Positions 1 through 8,504 of a stretch of DNA of 64,000 nucleotides are shown piece by piece. Under the pieces are notes generated by a model that saw nothing but the letters and a program-made list of their open reading frames with translations, ran no database searches and had not been told where the DNA came from. Source of the stretch: Nitrospira sp. (GTDB lineage: Bacteria; Nitrospirota; Nitrospiria; Nitrospirales; Nitrospiraceae). The translations under genes were made by a program, and so were the position numbers. The stretch is from assembly GCA_015709715.1 (NCBI GenBank), contig CP054184.1, forward strand, positions 3,829,001 through 3,893,000. Direction: 5' to 3'. Position 1 is the stretch's first letter. Each line of letters opens with the position of its first letter.

Positions 1-2
1 CT

Positions 3-647
3 CGCAACCAAGAACGGGTCAAGCTGATTCGGCACGGACTTGTGTTAACAGGCGTCGGCGATTCTGGCCATATCACCTATAAGAGAAGTCGGCAGGGTAA
101 TGCTCCAATCGATCGAGTCCTCAGCCATGTTCTGACGCATACAGGAGATAGTCACCGAGTAATCGACTTCTATCCGTATGGATATGATGAACGGCAATAT
201 TGTTCCCCAGGCTTCAACCTTCCCGTCGGCTGCTTCATGCGTAGTTCCCATGGAGAATATCCAGAATATCACACCTCAGCAGACAATCTGGATTTTGTAT
301 CTGCTGCTTCGCTCCAGAACTCGTTGGATATTTTGCTTAAGGTTCTGTTCGTGATCGAGAATGACACGGTAGTTTTTAGCAAGAACCCGTACTGTGAGCC
401 ACAGCTTGGAAGGCGGGGGTTATACCGTGCTATTGCTGGGCAAAAGGAAGGCGCAAAAGCTGAGATAGCACTTCTTTGGACTTTGAATATGGCGGATGGT
501 TCCCATTCATTGCTCGACATCGCGGAGCGTGCCGGCACTTCTTTTGAGTTGATTTACGATGCAGCACAGACCTTGAGTAAACACGGACTACTCAAGGAAG
601 GCGTGGTGGAGCATTTTGTAGAGAACAAGGAGAGGAACCATGAATAA
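3..647 (+). CDS. DUF4910/HTH_47 aminopeptidase-like protein, C-terminal part (5' truncated by window edge)
   Basis: The reading frame is open to the left edge, so only the C-terminal ~214 residues are seen and the true start lies outside the window. It contains the segment DERQYCSPGFNLPVG followed by YPEYHTSADN. These are the Asp-Glu and His positions expected of the M28-like zinc site in the DUF2172/DUF4910 aminopeptidase-like family. The last ~60 residues (LLWTLNMADGSHSLLDIAERA...) look like the winged-helix HTH_47 module that ends these proteins. Members are recurrent in polysaccharide and sugar-amino-acid clusters, but no substrate is established to my knowledge. The stop overlaps the next gene by 8 bases, so translation is probably coupled with the dioxygenase. 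Family call is good; function is unknown. Confidence 0.8.
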   Translation, partial: RNQERVKLIRHGLVLTGVGDSGHITYKRSRQGNAPIDRVLSHVLTHTGDSHRVIDFYPYGYDERQYCSPGFNLPVGCFMRSSHGEYPEYHTSADNLDFVSAASLQNSLDILLKVLFVIENDTVVFSKNPYCEPQLGRRGLYRAIAGQKEGAKAEIALLWTLNMADGSHSLLDIAERAGTSFELIYDAAQTLSKHGLLKEGVVEHFVENKERNHE

Positions 648-1566
648 TGCAGTGTATTATGATGCTCCCATCACTGACGATCTCAGGCGGCAGATGCTAT
701 TCGATGGACAGTTGTTCGTGTATTCCCCCCGGCCTTCGTCTCTAGCGTTTATCGAATTTGCAAGGACATTAATTCGGGAGGCGTTTTCTCCTCATGATCC
801 AGAGCAGGCTCAGCATTTCATGTCGGTAGAAATATTTGCAGAGGTCTTGGGCAAGCTTAAGCCACACTTCATCCATCATCCAGAGTCTAAGCGACACCTT
901 CAAGCAGTTCTGGCTGAATTGGGATGTGATCTTGAGAAAACCTACTTTGACGTTCCTAAGATGCGAAGCTCGACGAGTGATAACTATCTCACTACGGGGA
1001 TAGCCTATGCCTGGCACCCCCATCGGGACACCTGGTATTCAGCGCCGATGTTTCAAATTAATTGGTGGATACCGATTTACGACATTCAGGCTGATAACGC
1101 CATGGCGTTTCACCCTCAGTATTGGAATTCGCCCGTTGCCAATACTTCAAACGGGTACAACTATTATCTCTGGAATCAACAGCATCGAGGTGGGCACGTT
1201 TCCCAGTATCTCAAACAAGACCCTCGTCCCCTTCCCCGACCCACGGAAGCCCTGCAATTGGACCCCCAGCTCAGGTTGATTGTTCCAGCCGGAGGAATCA
1301 TCCTATTTTCTGCCGCGCAGATGCATTCCAGCGTACCTAATACTTCTGGAAAAACACGGTTCAGTATCGATTTTCGTTGTGTGAATATGGAGGATGCTAT
1401 CGCGAGATGTGGCGCTCCACGCGTCGACGAAGCATGCACGGGAACGACCATGCGTGATTACTTGCGTGGTTCAGACCTTGCCCATATTCCAGACGATATC
1501 GTAGCCCTATATGACGATGGTACTGGGGATTCGGGAAAGCTTGTTTATCATCCAAAGGCATCGTAA
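640..1566 (+). CDS. 2-oxoglutarate/Fe(II)-dependent dioxygenase (phytanoyl-CoA dioxygenase-like)
   Basis: A 308-residue protein with the facial triad of 2OG-Fe(II) oxygenases. His128 and Asp130 form the HxD motif in WHPHRDTW, and His229 is the distal ligand. Arg240 (KTRFSIDFR) sits where the 2-oxoglutarate carboxylate-binding Arg is expected. Such enzymes hydroxylate or otherwise oxidise small molecules or sugars. Its overlaps with the DUF4910 gene upstream and the epimerase downstream (its stop shares base 1566 with the next start) suggest one translational unit. The substrate is unknown; a sugar nucleotide or amino-acid side group of the glycan is inference. Confidence 0.8.
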   Translation: MNNAVYYDAPITDDLRRQMLFDGQLFVYSPRPSSLAFIEFARTLIREAFSPHDPEQAQHFMSVEIFAEVLGKLKPHFIHHPESKRHLQAVLAELGCDLEKTYFDVPKMRSSTSDNYLTTGIAYAWHPHRDTWYSAPMFQINWWIPIYDIQADNAMAFHPQYWNSPVANTSNGYNYYLWNQQHRGGHVSQYLKQDPRPLPRPTEALQLDPQLRLIVPAGGIILFSAAQMHSSVPNTSGKTRFSIDFRCVNMEDAIARCGAPRVDEACTGTTMRDYLRGSDLAHIPDDIVALYDDGTGDSGKLVYHPKAS

Positions 1567-2522
1567 TGGCCTACAGTGACGAGGGGGGCCCCCCCAGGCC
1601 CCTCACCGAATGGCGAGACGAAACGGTTTTAGTCACGGGGGGGGCAGGGTTTCTCGGATCTCACCTGTGTCGCCGTCTGCTGCTAGCCGGAGCGGTCGTC
1701 CATGCCACATCACGCCGCCCTCAGATACCAGGCCCTGGGAGGGGCTGTTGGTGGCAGTCGAACCTCTCTTCATTGGACGAAGTGAGAAGCCTTGTCCGCC
1801 GAACGAAGCCAACGATAATTTATCATCTTGCAGGATCCGTCGGGGCCAAGCCCGACATTCAGTATGTACTGCCTACATTTGAAAGCCTACTCTCCAGCAC
1901 CATTTATATTTTGATTGCAGCAGCTGAAATCGGTTGCCGGCGTGTCGTTTTGAGCGGATCACTGACGGAACCAAACTTGGACACTGTTCTCCCGATTCCC
2001 AGTTCTCCTTATGCGGCGGCAAAGTGGGCTGCGAGTGCGTACGGGAGAATGTTCCACGTTTTGTATCGAACTCCCGTTGTGTCGGCGGTACCGTTTATGA
2101 CATTTGGCCCACATCAAGATGAGAAAAAATTGATACCTTCGGTCATATTGAGCTTTCTGAGAGGAGAAGCTCCTGAACTGACGAGTGGTCGATGGGAAGC
2201 TGACTGGGTATACGTAGATGATGTGGTAGATGGATTGTTAGCGGCCGGGGTGGTTCCTGGCATTGAAGGGAATACTCTCGATCTGGGATCGGGAAGAACG
2301 AGGGCAGTGCGAGAGGTTGTGGAAACAATCGCAACAATTATGGCGTCTGCGCCACAGCCAAATTTTGGAGCATTGCCTGATCGTCCCAGTGAACCTGTTC
2401 GCATAGCAAATGTCCAAGAGACACGACGGCGTATCGGTTGGTCTCCTCAAACGGTGTTCGAAGAGGGGCTTCGACGAACCGTCCTGTGGTACCGACAACG
2501 GGCGCCGGAGAAGCGGTCATGA
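1566..2522 (+). CDS. NAD(P)-dependent sugar epimerase/dehydratase (extended SDR)
   Basis: A 318-residue extended short-chain dehydrogenase/reductase. The Rossmann motif TGGAGFLG spans residues 24-31 and the catalytic YxxxK is Tyr149-Lys153 (YAAAKWA). The downstream DWVYVDDVVDGLLAA segment is typical of nucleotide-sugar epimerases and dehydratases, so it should convert an NDP-sugar in the cytoplasm; the exact sugar cannot be read. The first ~20 residues precede the fold and are encoded by an odd run of six G followed by seven C (1583-1595). The Rossmann loop codons contain eight G in a row (1637-1644). The stop overlaps the following ATG as ATGA. Confidence 0.85.
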   Translation: MAYSDEGGPPRPLTEWRDETVLVTGGAGFLGSHLCRRLLLAGAVVHATSRRPQIPGPGRGCWWQSNLSSLDEVRSLVRRTKPTIIYHLAGSVGAKPDIQYVLPTFESLLSSTIYILIAAAEIGCRRVVLSGSLTEPNLDTVLPIPSSPYAAAKWAASAYGRMFHVLYRTPVVSAVPFMTFGPHQDEKKLIPSVILSFLRGEAPELTSGRWEADWVYVDDVVDGLLAAGVVPGIEGNTLDLGSGRTRAVREVVETIATIMASAPQPNFGALPDRPSEPVRIANVQETRRRIGWSPQTVFEEGLRRTVLWYRQRAPEKRS

Positions 2523-3517
2523 CATTGATGCCCAGTAAGGCGCTGAAGTGGCATGCCAAACAACTTGTGCGTCACCTAGCACCTGAGCCCATTAAACGCT
2601 GGCTGCTCGGCATCGAGTCACCCGCCTATCACTTGTGGTCCATTGGAACGGCGATCGGTCGCTCGCCGTTCCAACTTGCTAGAGATCGATCCATGGACCG
2701 TCCAGTTTTAACGCGCGAGGATGTGACGGATGTGCGTGCGTTGTTTGTGGCGGATCCCTTTATGATCCGAGTGCACGACCTATGGCATATGTTCTTTGAG
2801 GTGTACAATTACGATTCCGATCGAGGTGAGATCGGCTGGGCAACGAGCTGCGATGGTCGTGTATGGAACTATGAGCAGATCGTCTTGAGGGAGTCTTTCC
2901 ATCTATCTTATCCGTATGTGTTTGAGTGGAATGGATGCCACTATATGGTTCCAGAAAGCCATCAGGCTCGGAGTGTTCGTCTTTACGAAGCCAAGCAATT
3001 TCCCACCGAGTGGGTGTGCACGGACGTTTTGCTTAAGGGGGAGTGCTTCAACGATAGTTCTCTATTCCGCTATGGCCAGCATTGGTGGATGTTGAGTGAA
3101 ACCAGCTCGGAGCTACGCCACGATACGTTGCGGCTGTATTACTCGCGTCACCTCCGATGTGGGTGGCAGGAGCATTCACGTTCCCCCATCATTCAAGCGA
3201 ACCCTCACACAGCGCGGCCGGCTGGCCGCGTGAGGGTAGTGGGGGATAAGTTAATTCGATTTGCGCAGGACTGCTCCCCAATTTATGGAACCTCCGTGCG
3301 CGCGTTCGAAATTACGGACCTGACCCTCGTTACCTATGAAGAGCGAGTGTTACTGGCGCAACCATTTTTAGGTCCTAACTGGAGGCCTTGGATGCAAGGA
3401 GGGATGCACCATATCGACTTGCACCACCTGGGGACAAACCAATGGATTGCGTGCATGGACGGATGGAGACCAGTAGGTGGGTTGGTGCCAGAAGCGTGGC
3501 AGGCCGCAAAGTGCTAA
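2519..3517 (+). CDS. GINT1 N-terminal-like beta-propeller protein (putative glycan-modifying)
   Basis: About 332 residues from the ATG that overlaps the previous stop (ATGA); a longer in-frame start at 2438 would overlap by 85 bases and is less likely. Repeated blade-like segments (VADPFMIRVHDLWHMFFE, YPYVFEWNGCHYMVPES, NDSSLFRYGQHWWMLSE, GRVRVVGDKLIRFAQD) resemble the five-bladed propeller at the N-terminus of glucosamine inositolphosphorylceramide transferase 1. That fold is related to GH43/62-type folds. In bacteria the domain occurs alone or beside formyltransferase domains in sugar clusters; no activity is established to my knowledge. No signal peptide is seen. A cytoplasmic role on a sugar intermediate is inference. 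Confidence 0.6.
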   Translation: MTLMPSKALKWHAKQLVRHLAPEPIKRWLLGIESPAYHLWSIGTAIGRSPFQLARDRSMDRPVLTREDVTDVRALFVADPFMIRVHDLWHMFFEVYNYDSDRGEIGWATSCDGRVWNYEQIVLRESFHLSYPYVFEWNGCHYMVPESHQARSVRLYEAKQFPTEWVCTDVLLKGECFNDSSLFRYGQHWWMLSETSSELRHDTLRLYYSRHLRCGWQEHSRSPIIQANPHTARPAGRVRVVGDKLIRFAQDCSPIYGTSVRAFEITDLTLVTYEERVLLAQPFLGPNWRPWMQGGMHHIDLHHLGTNQWIACMDGWRPVGGLVPEAWQAAKC

Positions 3518-4719
3518 GACGTGTACGGCGATTTCTGCAGCGTTTTCAACTCTACCTGTGGGTTCGGGAGGTGCTCTCAGCAGTTCGGCAGGTGACACAC
3601 CAATTTCACGGTGGAGTCGTCTCGTTACATACAGCTGGTGCAGCGAAAGGTAATGTACTTATTTCCTATGACAATGAAGGGTTGTTGTGCAAGATGCGAG
3701 GCGTGGCAATTCCGACCAGTCACCCGCAATTGTACAAGACTATGGCCATGGCTCAGACCTACCTTGATCTTGGCTATGACGTTGATGTCATTCATTGTGA
3801 GAATCACAAGTTTATTCCATGGAAATCATACGATGTCATCGTTGACACCCGATTTAATTTGCAACGCCTGCGGCCCTACTTGCCGTCAGGCTGCATAAAA
3901 ATCCTGCATTGCGACACCGCTCACATCATTTATCAGAATCTGGCCGAAATGGTGAGAATCCAGAATCTGCAGCGTAGAAAAGGCGTGACAATTCCCCCTA
4001 ATCGTCTGGAAACCCCGCATCTAGGGGTTGAACATGCGGATTACCTCACAACTTGCGGGAATGAATTTACGACGAACACTTATACCTATGCCAATAAGCC
4101 CATTTTCCGCCTTCCGATGGTGGTTCAAAAAATGTGGCCGTGGCCGGATGATAAAGATTTTGAAGCTTCTCGTCGACGGTTTCTCTGGTTCGGAAGTCGA
4201 GGAATGGTTCATAAAGGTCTCGATATAGTTCTGGAAGCATTCATTCAAATGCCCGAATACCAACTGACTATCATTGGGCCGGTGCTGGAGGAGCCGCAGT
4301 TTGTTGATTTGTATCGAAAAGAATTGTTTCATACTCGGAACATCCATTTCGTCGGATGGGTGGATAATGTAGATGAAGAGTTTGGAAAGATCTTGAAGCA
4401 AAACGTGGCGCATGTTTTCGCGTCCTGTTCAGAAGCAGGAGCGGCTGCAGTTCTAGAGACGATGGCTGGCGGGGTGATTCCTATTGTCACTTACGAATCG
4501 TCCATTGATGTGAAGAGTTTCGGAGTCCTGCTGGAAGATGCTACTGTTGAATCGGTTATGCATCGAGTTCGGGAGATAGCTGCGATGTCCAGAGAACAGT
4601 TGCTTAAGATGAGCAAGAGAGCGTGGGAGTGTGCACATAGTAACCATACGCCGGAGAAGTTTGAGCATGCCTATCGTGCAGTTATTGAGATGCTGTTGGC
4701 GAAGCACGGTAAGGGGTAA
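3511..4719 (+). CDS. Glycosyltransferase family 4-like (GT-B)
   Basis: About 402 residues from a GTG that overlaps the previous stop codon; upstream in-frame ATGs at 3388, 3442 and 3463 lie deep in the preceding gene. The C-terminal half has the GT-B donor-binding pattern: FLWFGSRGMVHKGLDIVLEAF, then YQLTIIGPV, then the E-x7-E-like EAGAAAVLETMAGG. The N-terminal half (AQTYLDLGYDVDVIHCE) is the acceptor Rossmann domain. It should add one sugar from a nucleotide donor to the growing lipid-linked glycan at the inner face of the membrane. Donor and linkage cannot be told from sequence. Confidence 0.8.
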   Translation: MLRRVRRFLQRFQLYLWVREVLSAVRQVTHQFHGGVVSLHTAGAAKGNVLISYDNEGLLCKMRGVAIPTSHPQLYKTMAMAQTYLDLGYDVDVIHCENHKFIPWKSYDVIVDTRFNLQRLRPYLPSGCIKILHCDTAHIIYQNLAEMVRIQNLQRRKGVTIPPNRLETPHLGVEHADYLTTCGNEFTTNTYTYANKPIFRLPMVVQKMWPWPDDKDFEASRRRFLWFGSRGMVHKGLDIVLEAFIQMPEYQLTIIGPVLEEPQFVDLYRKELFHTRNIHFVGWVDNVDEEFGKILKQNVAHVFASCSEAGAAAVLETMAGGVIPIVTYESSIDVKSFGVLLEDATVESVMHRVREIAAMSREQLLKMSKRAWECAHSNHTPEKFEHAYRAVIEMLLAKHGKG

Positions 4720-4773
4720 TAGCAGCAGGTACTGTCTCCGCCTGCGTAGCAAGACAGTTGTGCCCTAAAACGC

Positions 4774-6237
4774 ATGTCAGAACCAAGAAAGTCGAGCATC
4801 GTTCAGCGTCTCAGCCGGTTTTCCAGTGTCATATTGGGGACGGGAGCAGTGACATCACTGTTCGTGTTCGGATTACTAGTCAACCGTTACGGCATCACTC
4901 CTCACTATTTCGTCTTCGTCGGAGCGTCTATTCTTTTGGTTTGGGGATTACGGCTTCCCGAATCGATTCGCATAAACGTAGTGCTCTGCTCCATTTCCGT
5001 CATTCTTGCGCTGTATACCGCTGAATTCTTGCTCGCCCACGCTAAGCCGGCGATTAAAGCCATGGGGCCTCAGGCGTGGCTTAGCTTTCCCCAGGATGCC
5101 AACGCTAAGGTTGCCGCTGAGAGGATGAGAGCGCTCGATCAGACCCAAGATAGGTTTGACACAAGAACAAGATTAGAGGTGGTCCTGGATATGCGCCGGA
5201 AGGGCATTAATGCCTATCCGGATGTGTTTTCTATGGTTCTCTTTACACCATCTTCGGCTGAGTCGATCCGATCAATTTTTACCGAAGGCCAGGAAGAGTT
5301 TCTTCCGTTAGCAGGTATGGCCACAAGCACTACTGTTTTCTGCAATGAGAGCGGCGAGTATGTTGTCTACGAAAGTGATGAGCATGGATTTCACAATCCC
5401 AAGGGCATTTGGAGTCACAAACCAGTAGATCTGGTGGCGCTCGGTGACTCCTATACGCACGGTGTCTGTGTGCCGTCAGGAAAGGGATTTGTGGCTGTGC
5501 TGAGGTCGCAGTACCCGAATACCATTAACCTGGGCATCAACGGTCATGGTCCACTCACGAGTTTGGCGACCTTGAAAGAATATGGAAGCTTCCTCAAGCC
5601 TAAACTCGCATTGTGGTTTTATTATGAAGGTAATGACTTGCGGGATCTCGATGGCTGGGAAAAAAATTCACCGTTGTTAATGCGCTATGTAACGTCCTCC
5701 TTCTCTCAGCACTTGATCGATCGACAAGATGGCATTGATCGTTCTCTAAAGGACTATCTTGACCGTGAAATGGAAAAGGCGACGGCTGGCCCATCGATTG
5801 AGAAGATTGTCAAGTTACAGCATGTGCGCCATGCAATCCAGTCGTTTTATGATCGTCGGCCTTCCGAGGAGGGCCTGCCTGCGGAGTTGGTTGACTACCT
5901 CAGGCGGACCGGTGCTCCGGCCAATCCTGCGGATCTCAAGTTGTTCGAACGTGTTCTGGCAGAAGCGAAGAATACGGTAAATTTGTGGGGAGGCCGACTC
6001 GTATTTGTCTATCTTCCAACTTGGGAGCGCTACCGCTTTCCGGAATTGGCGAGCAAGGATCGCGATAAGGTCTTGCTGATTGCAAAGATGCTAGATTTAG
6101 AGGTTATCGATCTCCACGAGATCTTTTCTGCACACCCTGACCCCCTGTCGCTATTTCCGTTTCGCCGCTATGCGCATTATAACGAGGCTGGACATAGGCT
6201 GGTGGGAGAGGAAGTGTTGCGGCGACTGATCAAGTGA
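4774..6237 (+). CDS. Membrane-anchored SGNH/GDSL-type hydrolase or O-acyl-modifying enzyme
   Basis: 487 residues. The N-terminal ~90 residues hold about three hydrophobic segments (SVILGTGAVTSLFVFGLLV, YFVFVGASILLVWGL, INVVLCSISVILALYTAEFLL). A large domain follows with SGNH blocks: nucleophile Ser226 in GDSYTHG, Gly in NLGINGHGP, Asn in YYEGND, and His474 in HYNEAGHR. The Asp usually found three residues before the His is replaced by Asn. SGNH proteins in polysaccharide clusters add or remove O-acetyl groups outside the cytoplasm, but no MBOAT partner is adjacent. A 55-base gap precedes it and no strong ribosome site is visible. Confidence 0.75.
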   Translation: MSEPRKSSIVQRLSRFSSVILGTGAVTSLFVFGLLVNRYGITPHYFVFVGASILLVWGLRLPESIRINVVLCSISVILALYTAEFLLAHAKPAIKAMGPQAWLSFPQDANAKVAAERMRALDQTQDRFDTRTRLEVVLDMRRKGINAYPDVFSMVLFTPSSAESIRSIFTEGQEEFLPLAGMATSTTVFCNESGEYVVYESDEHGFHNPKGIWSHKPVDLVALGDSYTHGVCVPSGKGFVAVLRSQYPNTINLGINGHGPLTSLATLKEYGSFLKPKLALWFYYEGNDLRDLDGWEKNSPLLMRYVTSSFSQHLIDRQDGIDRSLKDYLDREMEKATAGPSIEKIVKLQHVRHAIQSFYDRRPSEEGLPAELVDYLRRTGAPANPADLKLFERVLAEAKNTVNLWGGRLVFVYLPTWERYRFPELASKDRDKVLLIAKMLDLEVIDLHEIFSAHPDPLSLFPFRRYAHYNEAGHRLVGEEVLRRLIK

Positions 6238-6311
6238 CGTCGGTGTACCGAGAGAGGGAATATCTAGCCCGGCTGAATGCGCGATACAGGCAGGTGTGGA
6301 TGGAATCGTAG

Positions 6312-7151
6312 ATGGCGGGGAAAAGAAAAAATAGAGTGGCGGTAGTAGTGCCAATGCATAATCGCAATGAGTTGACGCCGGATGAGCAGATTTCCTTTCG
6401 GCATCTGACACACTATCTCAAAGACTATGACAAATACCTAATAGCGCCTGAGTCGCTGAGCATTGACTTGCCAGGGTGTGCAGTACGGAAGTTCGGAAAC
6501 GAGTATTTCGGCAGTGGAGTGGCAAACACGCGGTTGCTATTGTCCGAACATTTTTATGCCTCATTCTCTGATTATCAGTATATGCTGATTTATCATCTCG
6601 ATGCTCTGGTCTTCTCGGATCAACTTCGTGCCTGGTGTGATGCTGGATTAGACTATATTGGGCCTCCTTGGATTCCGTGTGCGGATAGTCCTTGGGTGAA
6701 AGAAGCTAGGGTAGGCAATGGGGGACTGTCGTTGCGGAGAATCGATAGTTTCTTGAAAGTCTGTCGGTCCCGGATACATTGGATGGATCCCGAAGAATAT
6801 TGGAAAAGCCAAATCGCCCGACAGCCCTCATACATGCAGGCACTTCTCCTGCCGAAGAAAATAATCAAGCAATTCTCCTATTTCAATAATGCACGACGCG
6901 AAATGAACCAATGGCACCTGCGCCTAGACGGGTCAAGGAACGAAGACCACTTCTGGTCTGATCGTGCCAAACACTATATGCCAGAGTTTAAAGTTGCCAC
7001 CGTCGAAATGGGTTTGAGGTTTGCTTTTGAGGTAGCTCCGCGACTCTGTTTCGAATTGAATCACGAGTGTCTTCCATTTGGGTGCCATGCCTGGCCTCGG
7101 TACGATCGGGATTTTTGGGAGCCGTATTTGCTTAAGTCCCAGGTCACCTAG
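6312..7151 (+). CDS. DUF5672 family protein (putative glycosyltransferase)
   Basis: 279 residues matching the DUF5672 pattern: YQYMLIYHLDALVFSDQL (a DxD-like acidic site, LDA), then the paired landmarks DYIGPPW and VGNGGLSLRR. DUF5672 is found in glycan clusters and resembles GT-A transferases; biochemical data are lacking to my knowledge. The landmarks are intact, so it is probably active. It sits between the SGNH gene and a sugar epimerase. About 244 bases without a convincing gene follow it, longer than most gaps in this cluster. Confidence 0.7.
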   Translation: MAGKRKNRVAVVVPMHNRNELTPDEQISFRHLTHYLKDYDKYLIAPESLSIDLPGCAVRKFGNEYFGSGVANTRLLLSEHFYASFSDYQYMLIYHLDALVFSDQLRAWCDAGLDYIGPPWIPCADSPWVKEARVGNGGLSLRRIDSFLKVCRSRIHWMDPEEYWKSQIARQPSYMQALLLPKKIIKQFSYFNNARREMNQWHLRLDGSRNEDHFWSDRAKHYMPEFKVATVEMGLRFAFEVAPRLCFELNHECLPFGCHAWPRYDRDFWEPYLLKSQVT

Positions 7152-7395
7152 CGCGATCTTTCGGAGAAGTTTCCACAAGATAGTCTGTATGGAAGATATT
7201 GCAGCAGCGAGCCTGAAGACGATGAGCTATGGCGAGAAGGTGCATACTTCTGATGGCGGGCTTTGAAATCAAGAAAGGCATAGAGTGGGTGTGGATGTAA
7301 TCGCCAAACGTTTTGAGAAGAATTCAAAGCGGGATCGCATCGTTTGCGTGGAGTCTGTGAGTTGATCATCAGGTAAGAGGAGGAGCGGTCAGACT

Positions 7396-8466
7396 ATGAA
7401 ACGAATGCTTGTCACCGGCTCATCTGGACTCATTGGTTCGGAGGTGTGTGCGTATTTTCATGAGCAGGGATGGTTTATCCATGGGGCCGATAACAACAAC
7501 CGAGCGGCATTCTTTGGACCCAGTGGTGATACCCGATGGAACCAACGACGGCTGCAGCACGAGTTGACAGCATTTAGACATCACGAACTTGATATTCGAG
7601 ATCGGAAGGGTGTGCTTGGTCTCATTGAAGAATTGCGACCGGATGCGATCGTACATACAGCGGCGCAGCCTTCGCATGACCTTGCAGCAAAGATCCCATT
7701 TGATGATTTCGACACGAACGCGGTGGGAACGCTCAACTTACTTGAGGCCGCGAGGCTGCATGCACGTGAGACGGTGTTTGTGCACATGTCCACGAATAAA
7801 GTGTATGGGGATGCGCCGAATGAGCTTCCTCTGGTTGAACAGACTAAACGGTGGGACTATGCATCTCCTCAAGACTGGAATGGTATTGCAGAGCAGATGC
7901 GGATCGATCAATCAAAACATTCCTTATTTGGCGCGTCAAAGGTGGCAGCCGATGTCATGGTTCAGGAGTATGGACGGTACTTTGGGATGAAAACATGCTG
8001 TTTGCGTGGGGGATGTCTCACAGGGCCGAATCATTCCGGCGTAGAGCTGCATGGTTTTCTAAGTTACCTTGTTAAGTGCAATTTAGAGAAAAAGAAATAC
8101 AGCATATTCGGATACAAAGGGAAGCAGGTGAGGGACAATATCCATTCTTTGGATGTGGCTCGTTTTATCCATGCATTCATTGAAAACCCGCGAAGTGGAG
8201 AAGTCTACAACCTGGGCGGGGGGCGTGAAAATAGCTGTTCGATTCTCGAAGCCTTTGAGATGATCGAGTCCATTTCTGGACAAAAAATGGAGTACGAATA
8301 CGTGGAAAAGAACCGAGAGGGCGATCACATTTGCTACATCAGTGATCTCAGGAAAATGAAGAGTCATTATCCAAGTTGGAGCATTACGAAAAACCTGGCG
8401 CAAATCTTCGGTGAAATCCACGAGTCATGGTTAAAGCGAGGGGCGTCGGTCCAAGCCACGGCCTAA
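7396..8466 (+). CDS. CDP-paratose 2-epimerase-like NAD-dependent epimerase
   Basis: 356 residues of extended SDR type. The NAD motif TGSSGLIG spans residues 7-14 and the ADNNNR segment after strand 2 resembles the CDP-tyvelose/paratose epimerase group (NMxRRG-like position). [20 protein letters not shown] and [12 protein letters not shown] also fit that group. The catalytic Tyr of YxxxK appears as Phe178 with Lys182 ([12 protein letters not shown]). A close subfamily may share this Phe, so loss of activity should not be assumed. GAGGAGG just upstream is a strong ribosome site. It should interconvert an NDP-hexose; the real sugar is uncertain. Confidence 0.75.
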   Translation: MKRMLVTGSSGLIGSEVCAYFHEQGWFIHGADNNNRAAFFGPSGDTRWNQRRLQHELTAFRHHELDIRDRKGVLGLIEELRPDAIVHTAAQPSHDLAAKIPFDDFDTNAVGTLNLLEAARLHARETVFVHMSTNKVYGDAPNELPLVEQTKRWDYASPQDWNGIAEQMRIDQSKHSLFGASKVAADVMVQEYGRYFGMKTCCLRGGCLTGPNHSGVELHGFLSYLVKCNLEKKKYSIFGYKGKQVRDNIHSLDVARFIHAFIENPRSGEVYNLGGGRENSCSILEAFEMIESISGQKMEYEYVEKNREGDHICYISDLRKMKSHYPSWSITKNLAQIFGEIHESWLKRGASVQATA

Positions 8467-8504
8467 CGAAGAATCGTTGTCGTAGTAATCAGAGGCTTCA
8501 TCGA

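Noticed and set aside
7152-7395. Possible small gene or gene remnant in the gap between the DUF5672 gene and the epimerase
   Set aside because: Only short frames lacking ribosome sites or recognisable sequence; treated as non-coding.
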